DNA of 46,016 nt, from NCBI GenBank assembly GCA_002478765.1, contig DLQO01000039.1, forward strand, positions 1 through 46,016, given 5' to 3'. Within the stretch, counting starts at the first letter, position 1, and each line of letters begins with the position of its first letter. Source of the stretch: Flavobacteriales bacterium UBA7430. Lineage in GTDB: Bacteria; Bacteroidota; Bacteroidia; Flavobacteriales; UBA7430. The notes under the pieces were generated by a model, which saw nothing but the letters and a program-made list of their open reading frames with translations, searched no databases and was not told where the DNA came from. Position numbers and translations under genes: made by a program. Below are positions 37,088 through 46,016 of the stretch, piece after piece.

Positions 37088-38650
37088 TCGTAATTCTTTT
37101 TTAACCGTTCCGTCATTGTATAAGTAAATCAGCGGGGATCCCTTAGGCACTTCACTGATCTTAACTTCTTGACCGAGAAGGTTAACGACTCTAACCAAAG
37201 ATTTGATGTCGTTTGGATGCATCTCAACAGGCATGTCTATGACCCATTGTGGCACTGTTGGCTGAAGTGCAATTCTTTGTCCGGTAGAAATTTTAGGGTA
37301 CATAAATCCATCAATTGCCTGGCTAACTTTAATTTGGTAACCTTGTCCTGGTATAAAATTTCCAATTCCATTAAAGCCAAATTCAGGCCAATATACTTTT
37401 GCTTCGTTGTTTTTTGCAATATTAACATGGTCAACAATCCCATCCAGAGTGGCTACTACATCTTGTTCTTGGTCAAGTGTAAAGCCGATGATGTTCCACC
37501 CTTCAACAATATCAATTGAAATTGGGGAGGAAAAGTTCGCTATAGAGTCCTCTAATTGGCTTATTGTAGTGAGATTTAATTCATTTTCTGTGTTAACTTG
37601 ATTGTAGGCGTCTTTCCATAGCGTTGAACATGCATCTGTAAGTGAACAAGAAGCGTTGGCATCGTACTCTACGAAATGATCGTCAATACAACCCGGAGTT
37701 CCCTCACAAGAATTATCATCTTCTTCTGCGTCTGGATCGTAATTACAATAATTAGAATCCATACATCCATATATAGTCAAGTCAAAAGTAATTTCGTCTA
37801 ATGTAATGAATGCATTTCCGGCATATCCTTGAATCTCTGTTGTGGATTCAAAAGCAAGAACATGGTTGGTTTTAGTGAGTATTGCAAAAATTGGAGTCTG
37901 CCCATCTGTAAGCCCATCAACTTCATCCGTAAGCTGATCATCACCCCAGAGACTGATGGTGAAGAAACCGTCAGCATCATTGTTTTTTCCAGGAATTTCT
38001 GTTGAGCTGATACAGTCCAGGACGCCGTCTTGATCTAAATCGAAAAAAGTTCCTAAGGTCCCTCCCTCAAAAAGATTGATTGTTTGGTCATTCATACCAA
38101 TAATCATGTTGTTGTCAGTAAAGGATATGGGTTGAAACAATTCGGGCGTTACATCAAGGGAGTACGTTTTTATTTGGCAGGACCCATTATCCACATCAGC
38201 GTTGTATCCTTGCGTGTGATATTCTAGATAGGATTCTACGGTACATCCCGCTGTGAGTATAGAATTACTGACGGACATGGCATTTGTTTCATAACCTGAA
38301 AATACGTTTATTGAAGCAATAGGGACTACCTGGCCATTATTTTTTAGTACAGCGAAAGTCGGGATCTCTCCATCTATAAGTCCATCAATGATTTGGCTTC
38401 CTTGATCGTTTCCCCATAGTGCCATGGTGAAAAAATCATCTTTTACAGATTCTAATCCAATGCACTTTCCACCGGAATTAAAGGCTCCAATCACATCACC
38501 AACAAAGTCATCTAGGTCATTTGTATTAAAACCTAGAGTCATATTAGACCCGGTATTTGTGGGTGAATAAAATTGATTTTCTTGAATGTTCTGTGCGGAA
38601 AGGGATGCCATCATTAAGATAGCAGTAAATTGTAGTAATAAATGTTTCAT
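37085..38650 (-). CDS. Secreted multidomain protein with type IX sorting tail
   Basis: From ATG 38650, 521 residues. Signal peptide (HLLLQFTAILMMASLSA, before QNIQ). Two copies of a beta-rich repeat lie at about 35-128 and 180-285; both carry F-T-x-x-L-W-G-x-D and PxFAxL. Cys modules follow at 136-158 and 295-315 (GCMDSNYCNYDPDAEEDDNSC), a short coiled coil at about 352-372, then the GWNIIGF...PEFGFNGIG...GQGYQIK module (384-441). The end, LVRVVNLLGQEVKISEVPKG with YLYNDGTVKKEL, is a type A type IX C-terminal signal. It should be exported by the gldKLMN system. Function unknown. The upstream frame extends to 38761 but the signal peptide fixes the start. Confidence 0.85.
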   Translation of the reverse strand: MKHLLLQFTAILMMASLSAQNIQENQFYSPTNTGSNMTLGFNTNDLDDFVGDVIGAFNSGGKCIGLESVKDDFFTMALWGNDQGSQIIDGLIDGEIPTFAVLKNNGQVVPIASINVFSGYETNAMSVSNSILTAGCTVESYLEYHTQGYNADVDNGSCQIKTYSLDVTPELFQPISFTDNNMIIGMNDQTINLFEGGTLGTFFDLDQDGVLDCISSTEIPGKNNDADGFFTISLWGDDQLTDEVDGLTDGQTPIFAILTKTNHVLAFESTTEIQGYAGNAFITLDEITFDLTIYGCMDSNYCNYDPDAEEDDNSCEGTPGCIDDHFVEYDANASCSLTDACSTLWKDAYNQVNTENELNLTTISQLEDSIANFSSPISIDIVEGWNIIGFTLDQEQDVVATLDGIVDHVNIAKNNEAKVYWPEFGFNGIGNFIPGQGYQIKVSQAIDGFMYPKISTGQRIALQPTVPQWVIDMPVEMHPNDIKSLVRVVNLLGQEVKISEVPKGSPLIYLYNDGTVKKELR

Positions 38651-38714
38651 CGTAAGGGGGTGTGTTTTCAATAAAAGTACAAAAACAACCCTGATAAACC
38701 AATACATTTCTACA

Positions 38715-39950
38715 TTATTGACCGTAGTTTGATTCGTTAGGTAAAAAATGTAAAAGGGCATTTTCTTCTATCTTAACTTGATAGCCTCTTCCAGCTTCCA
38801 TAGCTCCAATTCCATTAAACCCCCATTCCGGAAGAATTACAGCGCCCAAATAATCTTTAGCGATGAGTAAGTTTTCAGTTTCAATAAGTTCTTTTAAAAC
38901 CAAGTCTGCTGGTGCTGGTGAATTTCTTAGATACCCCACAAGATTCCATCCTGGGGTTAAACTTATTGGATTACATTCTGGATCAGTGTATTCTATATCT
39001 AGGTTAAGAGCTGTTTCTGAAGTTGTTTTGATGTGGTAAGCTTCACCCAGTAAAATATCCCCAACACCATTGTAATTCCATTCTGGATAATAAACCGATC
39101 CGTTGTTGTTTTTCACCATGACAACCTCTGATATGATCGGACTAAGGGCTTGATCTAAACTTTTTTCAATTCCAGATCCATTGATGGAAAAAATGGACCA
39201 TCCTTTGGGCAGTAGGATGTTTTGTGTTACAATTTGTGGTGAGTCAATACAGTTGGGATATATGTTGAGTAAATCTTCAAATAGTGCTGAGTATTCGCCC
39301 ACACAATTGATGTTGTTATTGAAAATATTTAAAGGATTGTTATAGGTAAGACCTATTTCTGGAGGCAAGTCAGGTAGAGACGTAAGTTCGTTGTAGCTGC
39401 AGTTGATAATGGCTAAACTTTCAGGAAGTTCGGGGAGTTTTTTAAGATTGTTAAAACTGCAATCTATGTGAGTTAGGCTAGGGGGTAAGTAGTTGATTTT
39501 CACAATTTTATTTACCGAACACAAAAGCTTGTCTAAATTCAGGGGTAAGTTTGGTAGTGTTGAAATTTGATTGTAGCTGCAGTCAAAATGAGTAAGTGTA
39601 TTTGGAAGTGTCCCAATTGAATCTAGGTTGATGCAGTAACTGCTGTTCAAATAATCCAGTTTAGAGGGAATGCTTGTGAGTTTTGTAATGGTGTTGTAGC
39701 TGCAATCAAGAGTTTGCAAATTTTCAAAATGTTGCAAGCCGTCTAGATTTGAAATCTGCCTGGATGAACAATCCATTTCGGTTACAGATTTACAAGCGTT
39801 TATGTCCAATAGAGAATCCTCAATTAAAATTTCAGGGAAAGTTTCTGACAGAAACACTCTGAAGTTTTGATCGCTTATTAGGTAGGTCTCAACTTGTGCT
39901 AGAGAAGATGAAACAACGAATAGGGGCAGTATGAGGAATTTAAAATTCAA
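38715..39950 (-). CDS. Secreted leucine-rich-repeat protein with two GWN modules
   Basis: A 411-residue protein with a signal peptide (FKFLILPLFVVSSSLA, before QVET). Residues about 75-200 are leucine-rich repeats of the bacterial LPxLP type with a 21-residue period (LDCSYNxIxxLPxLPxxL). Two copies of the GWN module follow: 249-308 (GWSIFSI ... YYPEWNYNGVG) and 333-395 (GWNLVGY ... ILPEWGFNGIG). It ends NESNYGQ without a recognisable sorting tail. The only start with the signal is TTG 39950; an in-frame stop lies just upstream. It precedes the secreted protein at 37085-38650 by 64 bases. Probable adhesion or surface binding role, inferred from the repeats. Confidence 0.78.
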   Translation of the reverse strand: MNFKFLILPLFVVSSSLAQVETYLISDQNFRVFLSETFPEILIEDSLLDINACKSVTEMDCSSRQISNLDGLQHFENLQTLDCSYNTITKLTSIPSKLDYLNSSYCINLDSIGTLPNTLTHFDCSYNQISTLPNLPLNLDKLLCSVNKIVKINYLPPSLTHIDCSFNNLKKLPELPESLAIINCSYNELTSLPDLPPEIGLTYNNPLNIFNNNINCVGEYSALFEDLLNIYPNCIDSPQIVTQNILLPKGWSIFSINGSGIEKSLDQALSPIISEVVMVKNNNGSVYYPEWNYNGVGDILLGEAYHIKTTSETALNLDIEYTDPECNPISLTPGWNLVGYLRNSPAPADLVLKELIETENLLIAKDYLGAVILPEWGFNGIGAMEAGRGYQVKIEENALLHFLPNESNYGQ

Positions 39951-40051
39951 TCTTCAAATTTACAAAAATCTAATTCATATCGCAGTCTGATTTAAAGGCT
40001 TTATTATCTTCTAATATCACCAGATGTAATATACAACTAATTTCAACTCCA

Positions 40052-41656
40052 TCACGCTCCTTTTAGAAGTTGGATGCTGATGCTTGTTTTTTCTTCATCC
40101 GGAATTTTGAAGGAACATCCATCCGCCGGAATAAGTCCTGCATTTTTTGCAGCATTTAAAAAAGAAGGCAACTCCATGATGTATTGGTCACTGTATCCGT
40201 GCGTGGCTTCATAGGGCGTTGCGAGTGTCGTGCCTATATTCGATGCAGCCAAAATAGGGTTAATGGCATGCAGCTCCACAGCCAGCAGTCCGAACTTTTT
40301 TACAAATGGGCTCCAACTTTTAAAGTGCTCGGTTAAGTTTTGAAAAAGTTCGTTGTTTGGAATTCTTCGCCCTCGGTGTGCAAAAGCACCGTCAGATTGA
40401 GAAGTTAACGATGTCGTTTTCGGTTTTTGGTAGATGCGATTGTGGTCCAAAAAAGTTCGTGTATTCAACAATTCAATCAGTTCAATACCGTGTTGGTTTA
40501 CAAGCATGTCATTCAATCCCTCTGGATTACTGATGTCTCCAAAGCCTACATAAGCGGGTATGTTCTTTGACTTGAAAGTCTCTCGAGTAGCCATACGGGC
40601 CTTTTTGTTATAATCCACACCCATCATGAACAGGGGATGCTTTTCAAGCAGCTTCCCCCGAAGGGTTTTTTTAGAGATTACCTCGTATACATGTGAAATG
40701 AAAGTGCCGTCACCACAGCCTACATCAATGATGCCTTTGGGTTGTTCACCAATAGGTCTGTTAAAAAGCTCCAAGATGATTTGGTCTACTTTTTTAAAAT
40801 AACTGCTGTGAGCTCCTCCGCTGCCCCAAACATTCATGTATCGATACACGTGGCTTTCATGTCCTTCTTCATTTTCTTTCCAAATTTCATGGGGGTCGCC
40901 AATCAGTAAAGTCTCCAGCTTCGCAAAAGTAGGAAGGTAAGACAACGTTACTCCATAAGAGCTTGCTCTTTTGAGGTGGTAAAGACCTTTTTCGGTCAAA
41001 AGATGTTTTGAGGATTCGAGGTACACGTAGTCTATAGCTCCAAGCATCGTCATGAACCAATCAAACAGCTCTTCGGAAATGTCAAATCTTTTAGCGGTGA
41101 GGATGGAAGTGTTGTCCAGATCTTTGAATTTTTTATTGATGCCCAAGCCCACCAATATCGAGCCCATAAGTAGGCCTTCCATGTGGTAGGTCATTCGCCG
41201 ATCAAGAGGGCTTTCTTGGAGTTTTCGTACGGATTCCAATTGAATAAGAGCAGCCTTCAGAGCATCTGCATTTGTTTCTTTTGAAATCACATTTCTAGGT
41301 CGTACCGTTTGGTCTACAATGAGTTTGTAAAAGGCATGGTAGTGTTCTGCTTTTTTGAAGGCTTCGGCCCCTAGAGTGGTGGTTGTAAGCGTAATCTGGT
41401 CGCTTTCATTGTCTACAACTCTTAAAAGATAGCCCTGAGAAGCCAGTATGCGTAGAGCTACATTTAAATAACCCTCATTGGTGCCAACAGCTAAATTTAA
41501 GGCAGCTAAAGACCACTTTTCTTGATCTAAGAAATGCTGCAGTACGTTTAGTTTTTTGAGATTGTAAAGCGTGGGAATCAATACCCAGCCATCCAGATGC
41601 AGGAACAACCTTTTCCGGATTTCAGAGATGTCTTCTCGACTTAAATGTTGTTTCAT
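40052..41656 (-). CDS. Large SAM-dependent methyltransferase with N-terminal winged-helix regions
   Basis: A 534-residue protein. Residues about 25-100 read as a winged helix like the dimerisation domain of small-molecule methyltransferases (PTLYNLKKLNVLQHFLDQ, LRILASQGYLLRV), and a second similar region lies near 190-230 (MTMLGAIDYVYLE, LLTEKGLYHL). The catalytic Rossmann part has motif I IIDVGCGDGTF (309-319). The end has ELHAINPILAASNIGTTLATP and YEATHGYSDQYI. The layout recalls methyltransferase domains of natural-product synthases such as AprA, but I cannot confirm it. No synthase genes are nearby; it follows der by 61 bases. Substrate unknown. Confidence 0.7.
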   Translation of the reverse strand: MKQHLSREDISEIRKRLFLHLDGWVLIPTLYNLKKLNVLQHFLDQEKWSLAALNLAVGTNEGYLNVALRILASQGYLLRVVDNESDQITLTTTTLGAEAFKKAEHYHAFYKLIVDQTVRPRNVISKETNADALKAALIQLESVRKLQESPLDRRMTYHMEGLLMGSILVGLGINKKFKDLDNTSILTAKRFDISEELFDWFMTMLGAIDYVYLESSKHLLTEKGLYHLKRASSYGVTLSYLPTFAKLETLLIGDPHEIWKENEEGHESHVYRYMNVWGSGGAHSSYFKKVDQIILELFNRPIGEQPKGIIDVGCGDGTFISHVYEVISKKTLRGKLLEKHPLFMMGVDYNKKARMATRETFKSKNIPAYVGFGDISNPEGLNDMLVNQHGIELIELLNTRTFLDHNRIYQKPKTTSLTSQSDGAFAHRGRRIPNNELFQNLTEHFKSWSPFVKKFGLLAVELHAINPILAASNIGTTLATPYEATHGYSDQYIMELPSFLNAAKNAGLIPADGCSFKIPDEEKTSISIQLLKGA

Positions 41657-41717
41657 GTTTGTATCGCTTAAAGCCCTTCACGCATGTGAGCGCTTCTTTA
41701 AAGATACAAATAGAATC

Positions 41718-43025
41718 TTATTTTTTCCTGAAATAAATTCGAATAGGTACTCCGTTGAGGTCGTACATTTCTCGCATTTTGTTTTCAATGAAGCGTTTGT
41801 AGGGATCTTTAACGTATTGCGGGAGGTTGCAGAAGAATGCAAACGACGGAACCATGGTAGGGATTTGTGTGATGTATTTTATTTTCACAAACTTCCCTTT
41901 GTAAGACGGAGGCGGTGTTACTTCCGTTATGGGTAAGAATACATTGTTCAATTGAGAGGTTGTAATCTTAATCTGTTTTCTGTTGTATACATCAACCGCC
42001 ATTTCAATGGCTTTGAAAATTCGTTGTTTGGTTTCGGCAGATATAAAAACAATCGGATAGTCTGTAAACGGAGCTGTTTTGGCGAGAATCATCTTGCGGT
42101 AATGCTCCATGGTCATGGTTTCTTTGTTCTCGACCAAGTCCCATTTGTTTACCAAGACCACAATCCCTTTGTGGTTTTTTTCTGCCAGATGAAAGATGTT
42201 CAAGTCTTGCGCATCGAAGCCAATGGTTGCATCGACCATCACAATACAAACATCACTGTGTTCAATGGCTCGGATGGTTCGCATGACGGAGTAGAACTCA
42301 AGGTTTTCATGCACCTTAGATTTTTTTCTCAGTCCAGCGGTATCTACCAATGTGAATTCGTGCCCGAATTGATTGTAATGGGTATCAATGGAATCTCTGG
42401 TGGTTCCTGCAATATCAGTAACGATGTTTTTGTTTTGTCCCATCAAGGCATTCACCAAAGAGGATTTCCCTGCATTCGGCCGACCCACAATGGCAAACTT
42501 CGGAAGGGCATCGGTTTCCTCTTCGTCTTCTTTTGAAAACGAATTGACCAGAGCATCCAGCAATTCACCGGTACCGCTTCCGTTGATTGATGAAATGGCA
42601 AAGTATTCTCCCAAACCGAGGTTGTAAAACTCCATGGCATCGTCCATTCTCATGGCGTTATCCACTTTGTTAACGGCAATGAATACGGGTTTGTTCGCTT
42701 TCCGAAGTAAATGGGCAACATCCAAATCAAGATCTGTAGTTCCCGTTTCCACATCGACGACAAATATGATGGAGTCGGCCTCTTCCATAGCTATTTTGAC
42801 TTGCTTTCGGATTTCTCCTTCAAAAACATCTTCAGAGCCGGTTACATAACCCCCCGTGTCAATCACCGTAAAATCGCGACCGTTCCAATCCGACGTACCG
42901 TAATGCCGGTCTCGGGTTACGCCACTAACGGCATCTACAATTGCCTGACGGCGTTGCGTGAGACGGTTGAAAAAAGTTGATTTCCCAACATTCGGACGAC
43001 CTACAATAGCTACAATATTCCCCAT
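41718..43025 (-). CDS. der: Ribosome-assembly GTPase Der (EngA)
   Basis: A 435-residue protein with two tandem GTPase domains: GRPNVGKS (9-16) with DTGGY and NKVD, then GRPNAGKS (181-188) with DTAGL and NKWD. A KH-like domain follows, ending [11 protein letters not shown]. Der acts in maturation of the 50S ribosomal subunit. It lies seven bases after era, so the two ribosome-assembly GTPases share an operon. Length and motifs are typical. Confidence 0.98.
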   Translation of the reverse strand: MGNIVAIVGRPNVGKSTFFNRLTQRRQAIVDAVSGVTRDRHYGTSDWNGRDFTVIDTGGYVTGSEDVFEGEIRKQVKIAMEEADSIIFVVDVETGTTDLDLDVAHLLRKANKPVFIAVNKVDNAMRMDDAMEFYNLGLGEYFAISSINGSGTGELLDALVNSFSKEDEEETDALPKFAIVGRPNAGKSSLVNALMGQNKNIVTDIAGTTRDSIDTHYNQFGHEFTLVDTAGLRKKSKVHENLEFYSVMRTIRAIEHSDVCIVMVDATIGFDAQDLNIFHLAEKNHKGIVVLVNKWDLVENKETMTMEHYRKMILAKTAPFTDYPIVFISAETKQRIFKAIEMAVDVYNRKQIKITTSQLNNVFLPITEVTPPPSYKGKFVKIKYITQIPTMVPSFAFFCNLPQYVKDPYKRFIENKMREMYDLNGVPIRIYFRKK

Positions 43026-43032
43026 TTTAATT

Positions 43033-43923
43033 TTATATGAAATAACCGAAACGCTTCAGATCTTGATCGTTATCGCGCCAGTTCTTCGTTACTTTTACAA
43101 ACAATTCTAAAAAGACTTTCTTTCCGAAGAAAATTTCTAAATCTTTTCGAGCTTGTGTTCCTACTTTTTTCAGGGCTTTGCCTTGGTGCCCAATGATGAT
43201 TCCTTTTTGTGTTTCACGAGCCACATTGATGATGGCGCCTATGCGTATGATGGTTTCTTCTTCCTTGAAGGTTTCTACAACCACTTCTACCGAATAGGGA
43301 ATCTCTTTTTGGTAATTGAGTAATATTTTCTCTCGAATGATCTCGGAAACAAAAAAACGTTCCGGCTTGTCAGTGAGCGCATCTTTAGGAAAGAAAGGCG
43401 TGCCCTCGGGCAGCATCTCCTTAATTTCATTCATGATGTTTTCTACACCAAAACCCTCCAGTGCAGAAATGGGAATGATTTTCGCCTTTGGCAATTCTTC
43501 ATGCCAATGTTTTACCGCATTTTCTACACCTTCTTGATTGGATTTATCAATTTTGTTAATGAGCAGTAATATGGGAACCTCTGTTTTTTTCAGACGTTCA
43601 AAAAAGCTCTGGTCTTTGAGCGATTTTTCACCAAGTTCAACCATGTAAAGAAAAACATCAGCATCTTGAAATGCAGAACGTACAAACTTCATCATGCTGC
43701 TCTGAAGGTTGTAGTTGGGTTGAATAATTCCTGGCGTGTCAGAAAATACAATCTGATGATTTTCGTCATTGACAATCCCCAAAATTCGATGTCGTGTGGT
43801 TTGCGCTTTCGATGTAATGATTGAGAGCCGCTCTCCAATGAGTTTGTTCATCAAGGTGGATTTCCCAACATTGGGATTTCCGATGATGTTTACAAAACCT
43901 GATTTGTATTTATGTTCTTCCAT
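43033..43923 (-). CDS. era: GTPase Era
   Basis: From ATG 43923, 296 residues. G1 GNPNVGKS (15-22), effector region TTRHRILG, G3 DTPGI, G4 NKID and the C-terminal KH domain with [21 protein letters not shown]. Era binds the 3' end of 16S rRNA and acts in small subunit assembly. An upstream in-frame start at 43974 would add 17 residues with no conservation. It is the first gene of the era-der run and is divergent from the initiator tRNA. Confidence 0.97.
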   Translation of the reverse strand: MEEHKYKSGFVNIIGNPNVGKSTLMNKLIGERLSIITSKAQTTRHRILGIVNDENHQIVFSDTPGIIQPNYNLQSSMMKFVRSAFQDADVFLYMVELGEKSLKDQSFFERLKKTEVPILLLINKIDKSNQEGVENAVKHWHEELPKAKIIPISALEGFGVENIMNEIKEMLPEGTPFFPKDALTDKPERFFVSEIIREKILLNYQKEIPYSVEVVVETFKEEETIIRIGAIINVARETQKGIIIGHQGKALKKVGTQARKDLEIFFGKKVFLELFVKVTKNWRDNDQDLKRFGYFI

Positions 43924-44064
43924 TTCGGCTGCAAAGATACAATAAATATACCCCCACGAATCATTATTTACCATTAGTAGAGCAACGAAAAGGAGTGAAC
44001 ACGCACTTTCACGCCTTGATAAACAGTTGCTTGCGAAAAAGAAATAAAAATAGCCGTGGTATCC

Positions 44065-44096
44065 TTGTTTTCTCCTGCTTCTTTATCTTATATTTG
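44065..44096 (+). promoter_or_regulatory. Promoter of the initiator tRNA
   Basis: TTG (44065-44067), 21 bases, then TATATTTG (44089-44096), a perfect -7 match that ends three bases before the mature 5' end of the tRNA. Transcription would start at or very near the mature end. Confidence 0.65.
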
Positions 44097-44099
44097 CAC

Positions 44100-44172
<73 letters not shown>

Positions 44173-44174
44173 CT

Positions 44175-44209
44175 AAAAAAAGCCTCTTGAGAAATCAAGA
44201 GGCTTTTTT
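44175..44209 (+). terminator. Initiator tRNA terminator
   Basis: AGCCTCTTGA (44181-44190) pairs with TCAAGAGGCT (44195-44204) around a GAAA loop, with an A run before and a T run after it. Confidence 0.92.
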
Positions 44210-44211
44210 GG

Positions 44212-44243
44212 TTTTTGAAATGGTTTCAAAAAGTGTATCTTCG
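44212..44243 (+). promoter_or_regulatory. Probable promoter of the long secreted protein
   Basis: TTTTTG (44212-44217), 18 bases, then TATCTTCG (44236-44243), one mismatch from TAnnTTTG. It would give a leader of about 100 bases before ATG 44350; I see no riboswitch-like structure in that leader. Confidence 0.5.
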
Positions 44244-44349
44244 TAAGGATATAAAAACAAGTCCTTTATAGATTTTTTCCGCCGCAGAAGACAACCTTCT
44301 GATTGACCCCACTCCATTGGTTTGCAACAAAGACCATTAACACTCAGCG

Positions 44350-46016
44350 ATGAAAAAATTATTCTACGTACTATTTTTTTGCATAGGTTTTTCAGTTAAC
44401 GCTCAATACAACAACGGCGTTGTTGAACTTGAAGATTTCGATTTTCAATACTTTTCTTCCAGCACCAACATGTCGGTAGTTTTTCCTGAAGGTACTTTAA
44501 GTATGTATGAGACTGCCAGGATTATGGCATTTGTTAACAACAACCCAGTTTCATACGCCGATACAATTGAATTGGGAATGGCAGGCATACCCGTGTGTGG
44601 GTTGGATGGCTATGCCGATTATCCTTGGTGGGCGAAAACGGGAGATGAGGTTGAGTTCTTTATTTTATCTAACAACATAATTGTTGAGCTCGAAATAAAT
44701 CCGCCCGTACTGTTTTACCACAATTCTCTCTATTCCATGGATTGGGGCAATTGTACGTACAATTTTGAAAATGGGATACCGTGCGAAGTTGAATTTTATA
44801 CGGAAGGTGAAGCCCAGCTTTTCGGGTGTACAAACAATCAATATGTAGAGTATTCTTCTTCTGCCAATCAGGATGACGGTTCCTGCTTGACCCTGAAAAT
44901 ATTGGGCTGCACCGATGATCGAGCAAGCAATTACAATTTACTCGCAAATTTTAACGATTCTTCATGCGAATATCCTACGCTACGGGGATGTACTTCCGGT
45001 CTTGCAGACAATTACAACAGTGCAGCCAATCAAGATGACGGCACCTGTCAGTTCATACTTCATGATTTGAATCAATCCTTTGCCGCTTGGAACGTTACTG
45101 TTGATTTAGCAGCAGGCTGGAACATGTTTGGATACGGTTGTCCAACCCCTATTGATTTGGTTCAGTCATTGTCTGAACACACAGATAAAGTTATCATAGC
45201 TAAAAACAATGAGGGTAAGATCTACATGCCAGAATTTGGCTATAACGGAATAGGAGACTTAAGCCCAGGTTTAGGATATCAGATAAAGGTTACAGAGGCT
45301 ATAGAAGGCTTTAGCTTATGCGATTGGTATGTGAATGATATTTCTGAGGATCATATTGTTTCGCTGCAGGAGGAGAATGCTTCCATGAAAGCAGAATTAG
45401 ATTCCCTGTATGGCTGTACGGACGAAGGTGCATGTAACTTTGACCCAACCGCTGTATTAAACGACAGTTCTTGTGATTATGAATCTTGCGAAGATGAATG
45501 CGGAGTCGTAAACGGAGACAACACAACCTGTTTGGATTGTGCAGGTGTACCCAATGGAACGGCAGAAGATTTAGGTTGCGGTTGTGGCAACCCCGCAGCG
45601 CAGGAGGGATACGATTGCGAGGGTCATGAAATAACCTCATACCAAGTGGGCGATTTAGCCCATGGTGGAATGGTATTCTATGTAGACGAAACCGGTGAGC
45701 ACGGCTTGGTAGCAGCACTTGAAGATTTAACAGAAGGCGCCACTGACCCATGGGGGTTTGGCTTTAACGGTTACGAATGGGGTTGTTATGGAACGAGTAT
45801 ATCAGGAGCAGATGGAACTTCTATAGGTTCAGGCTTACAAAACACCATGGACATCACAAACCAAGGATGTACAACAGATTATGGAGGAATAACTGCGGCA
45901 CAAGCTGCCTTAGATGCTGAAATAAACAGCTACAGCGACTGGTACATCCCCTCAATAGATGAACTCTTAGAAATGTACAACACGATTGGAAACGGTGGCC
46001 CTGAGGGCAATATAGG
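44350..46016 (+). CDS. Long secreted modular protein, 3' end outside the window
   Basis: The frame from ATG 44350 is open to the window edge, 555 codons so far. Signal peptide KKLFYVLFFCIGFSVNA before QYNN. A beta-rich N-terminal region (about 38-126) resembles the repeat of the secreted protein at 37085-38650. Four 21-residue Cys modules follow (159-179, 186-206, 213-233, 355-375; the last GCTDEGACNFDPTAVLNDSSC). A GWN module sits at 256-315 (PEFGYNGIG, GYQIK), then a short coiled coil (about 336-352), a Cys-rich ECGVVNGD...CGCGNP segment, and a lectin-like/DUF1566-type domain from about 430 (YQVGDLAHGGMVFYVDETG, DWYIPSIDELLEMY). Probably exported by type IX secretion; the sorting tail would lie beyond the window. 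Confidence 0.85.
   Translation, partial: MKKLFYVLFFCIGFSVNAQYNNGVVELEDFDFQYFSSSTNMSVVFPEGTLSMYETARIMAFVNNNPVSYADTIELGMAGIPVCGLDGYADYPWWAKTGDEVEFFILSNNIIVELEINPPVLFYHNSLYSMDWGNCTYNFENGIPCEVEFYTEGEAQLFGCTNNQYVEYSSSANQDDGSCLTLKILGCTDDRASNYNLLANFNDSSCEYPTLRGCTSGLADNYNSAANQDDGTCQFILHDLNQSFAAWNVTVDLAAGWNMFGYGCPTPIDLVQSLSEHTDKVIIAKNNEGKIYMPEFGYNGIGDLSPGLGYQIKVTEAIEGFSLCDWYVNDISEDHIVSLQEENASMKAELDSLYGCTDEGACNFDPTAVLNDSSCDYESCEDECGVVNGDNTTCLDCAGVPNGTAEDLGCGCGNPAAQEGYDCEGHEITSYQVGDLAHGGMVFYVDETGEHGLVAALEDLTEGATDPWGFGFNGYEWGCYGTSISGADGTSIGSGLQNTMDITNQGCTTDYGGITAAQAALDAEINSYSDWYIPSIDELLEMYNTIGNGGPEGNI

Noticed and set aside
41952..42536. Long open frame (194 codons) opposite der
   Set aside because: It is the antisense of the two-domain GTPase der, whose codons and motifs are fully conserved; no start signal or similarity.
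45311..45751. Open frame on the minus strand at the right end
   Set aside because: Antisense to the long secreted protein, His/Arg/Leu-rich composition typical of a shadow frame.

Overview
The window is chromosomal DNA of a Bacteroidota bacterium, most likely a marine member of the Flavobacteriales (Cryomorphaceae-like). The grounds are a complete gliding/type IX secretion core (gldK-gldL-gldM-gldN behind a PorP/SprF-type gene), promoters of the Bacteroidota form TTG-N(17-23)-TAnnTTTG, a flavobacterial FtsZ C-terminus (PAYKR...NSFLHDNVD), and secreted proteins with Cys-rich GCTDxxACNY...DDGSC modules and a type IX sorting tail. I see no phage, insertion sequence or CRISPR; most of the window is conserved core genome.

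Layout. 1-446: the 3' end of mutS, then tRNA-Gly(GCC) and tRNA-Leu(UAA) with promoter and terminator. 484-1852 (minus): an alpha/beta hydrolase and the ribosome-assembly GTPase EngB. 2020-17614 (plus): the division and cell wall (dcw) cluster mraZ-rsmH-ftsL-ftsI-murE-mraY-murD-ftsW-murG-murC-ftsQ-ftsA-ftsZ, tightly packed and preceded by three TGGTA repeats at exact 10-bp spacing that look like the MraZ operator. A YqeY-like gene and a possible small RNA follow. 18287-24680 (minus): groES-groEL, and a separate run miaB - sigma-54 activator - lptE - conserved protein - secG, whose promoter is overlaid by two 13-bp palindromes. 24827-34054 (plus): topA, an arginase-fold protein missing two metal ligands, then the type IX secretion genes. 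34058-37044: a FAD oxidoreductase overlapping an ABC-F ATPase.

37085-39950 (minus) holds two secreted proteins, 40052-43923 (minus) holds era, der and a large two-part methyltransferase, and 44100-44172 is the initiator tRNA. From 44350 to the window edge runs a long secreted protein, cut off by the window.

How the parts fit: the dcw cluster makes lipid II precursors and the divisome; lptE and secG serve the envelope; GldK-N with the PorP/SprF protein form the outer membrane export machine, whose likely clients are the secreted proteins at 37085-39950 and 44350 onward. Those three proteins share an uncharacterised module (GWN.x.GY ... KNN.GxxY.PE.GFNGIG ... G.GYQIK) in four copies, which is the least explained element here. 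Limits: all assignments come from reading the sequence; no database search or folding program was run.
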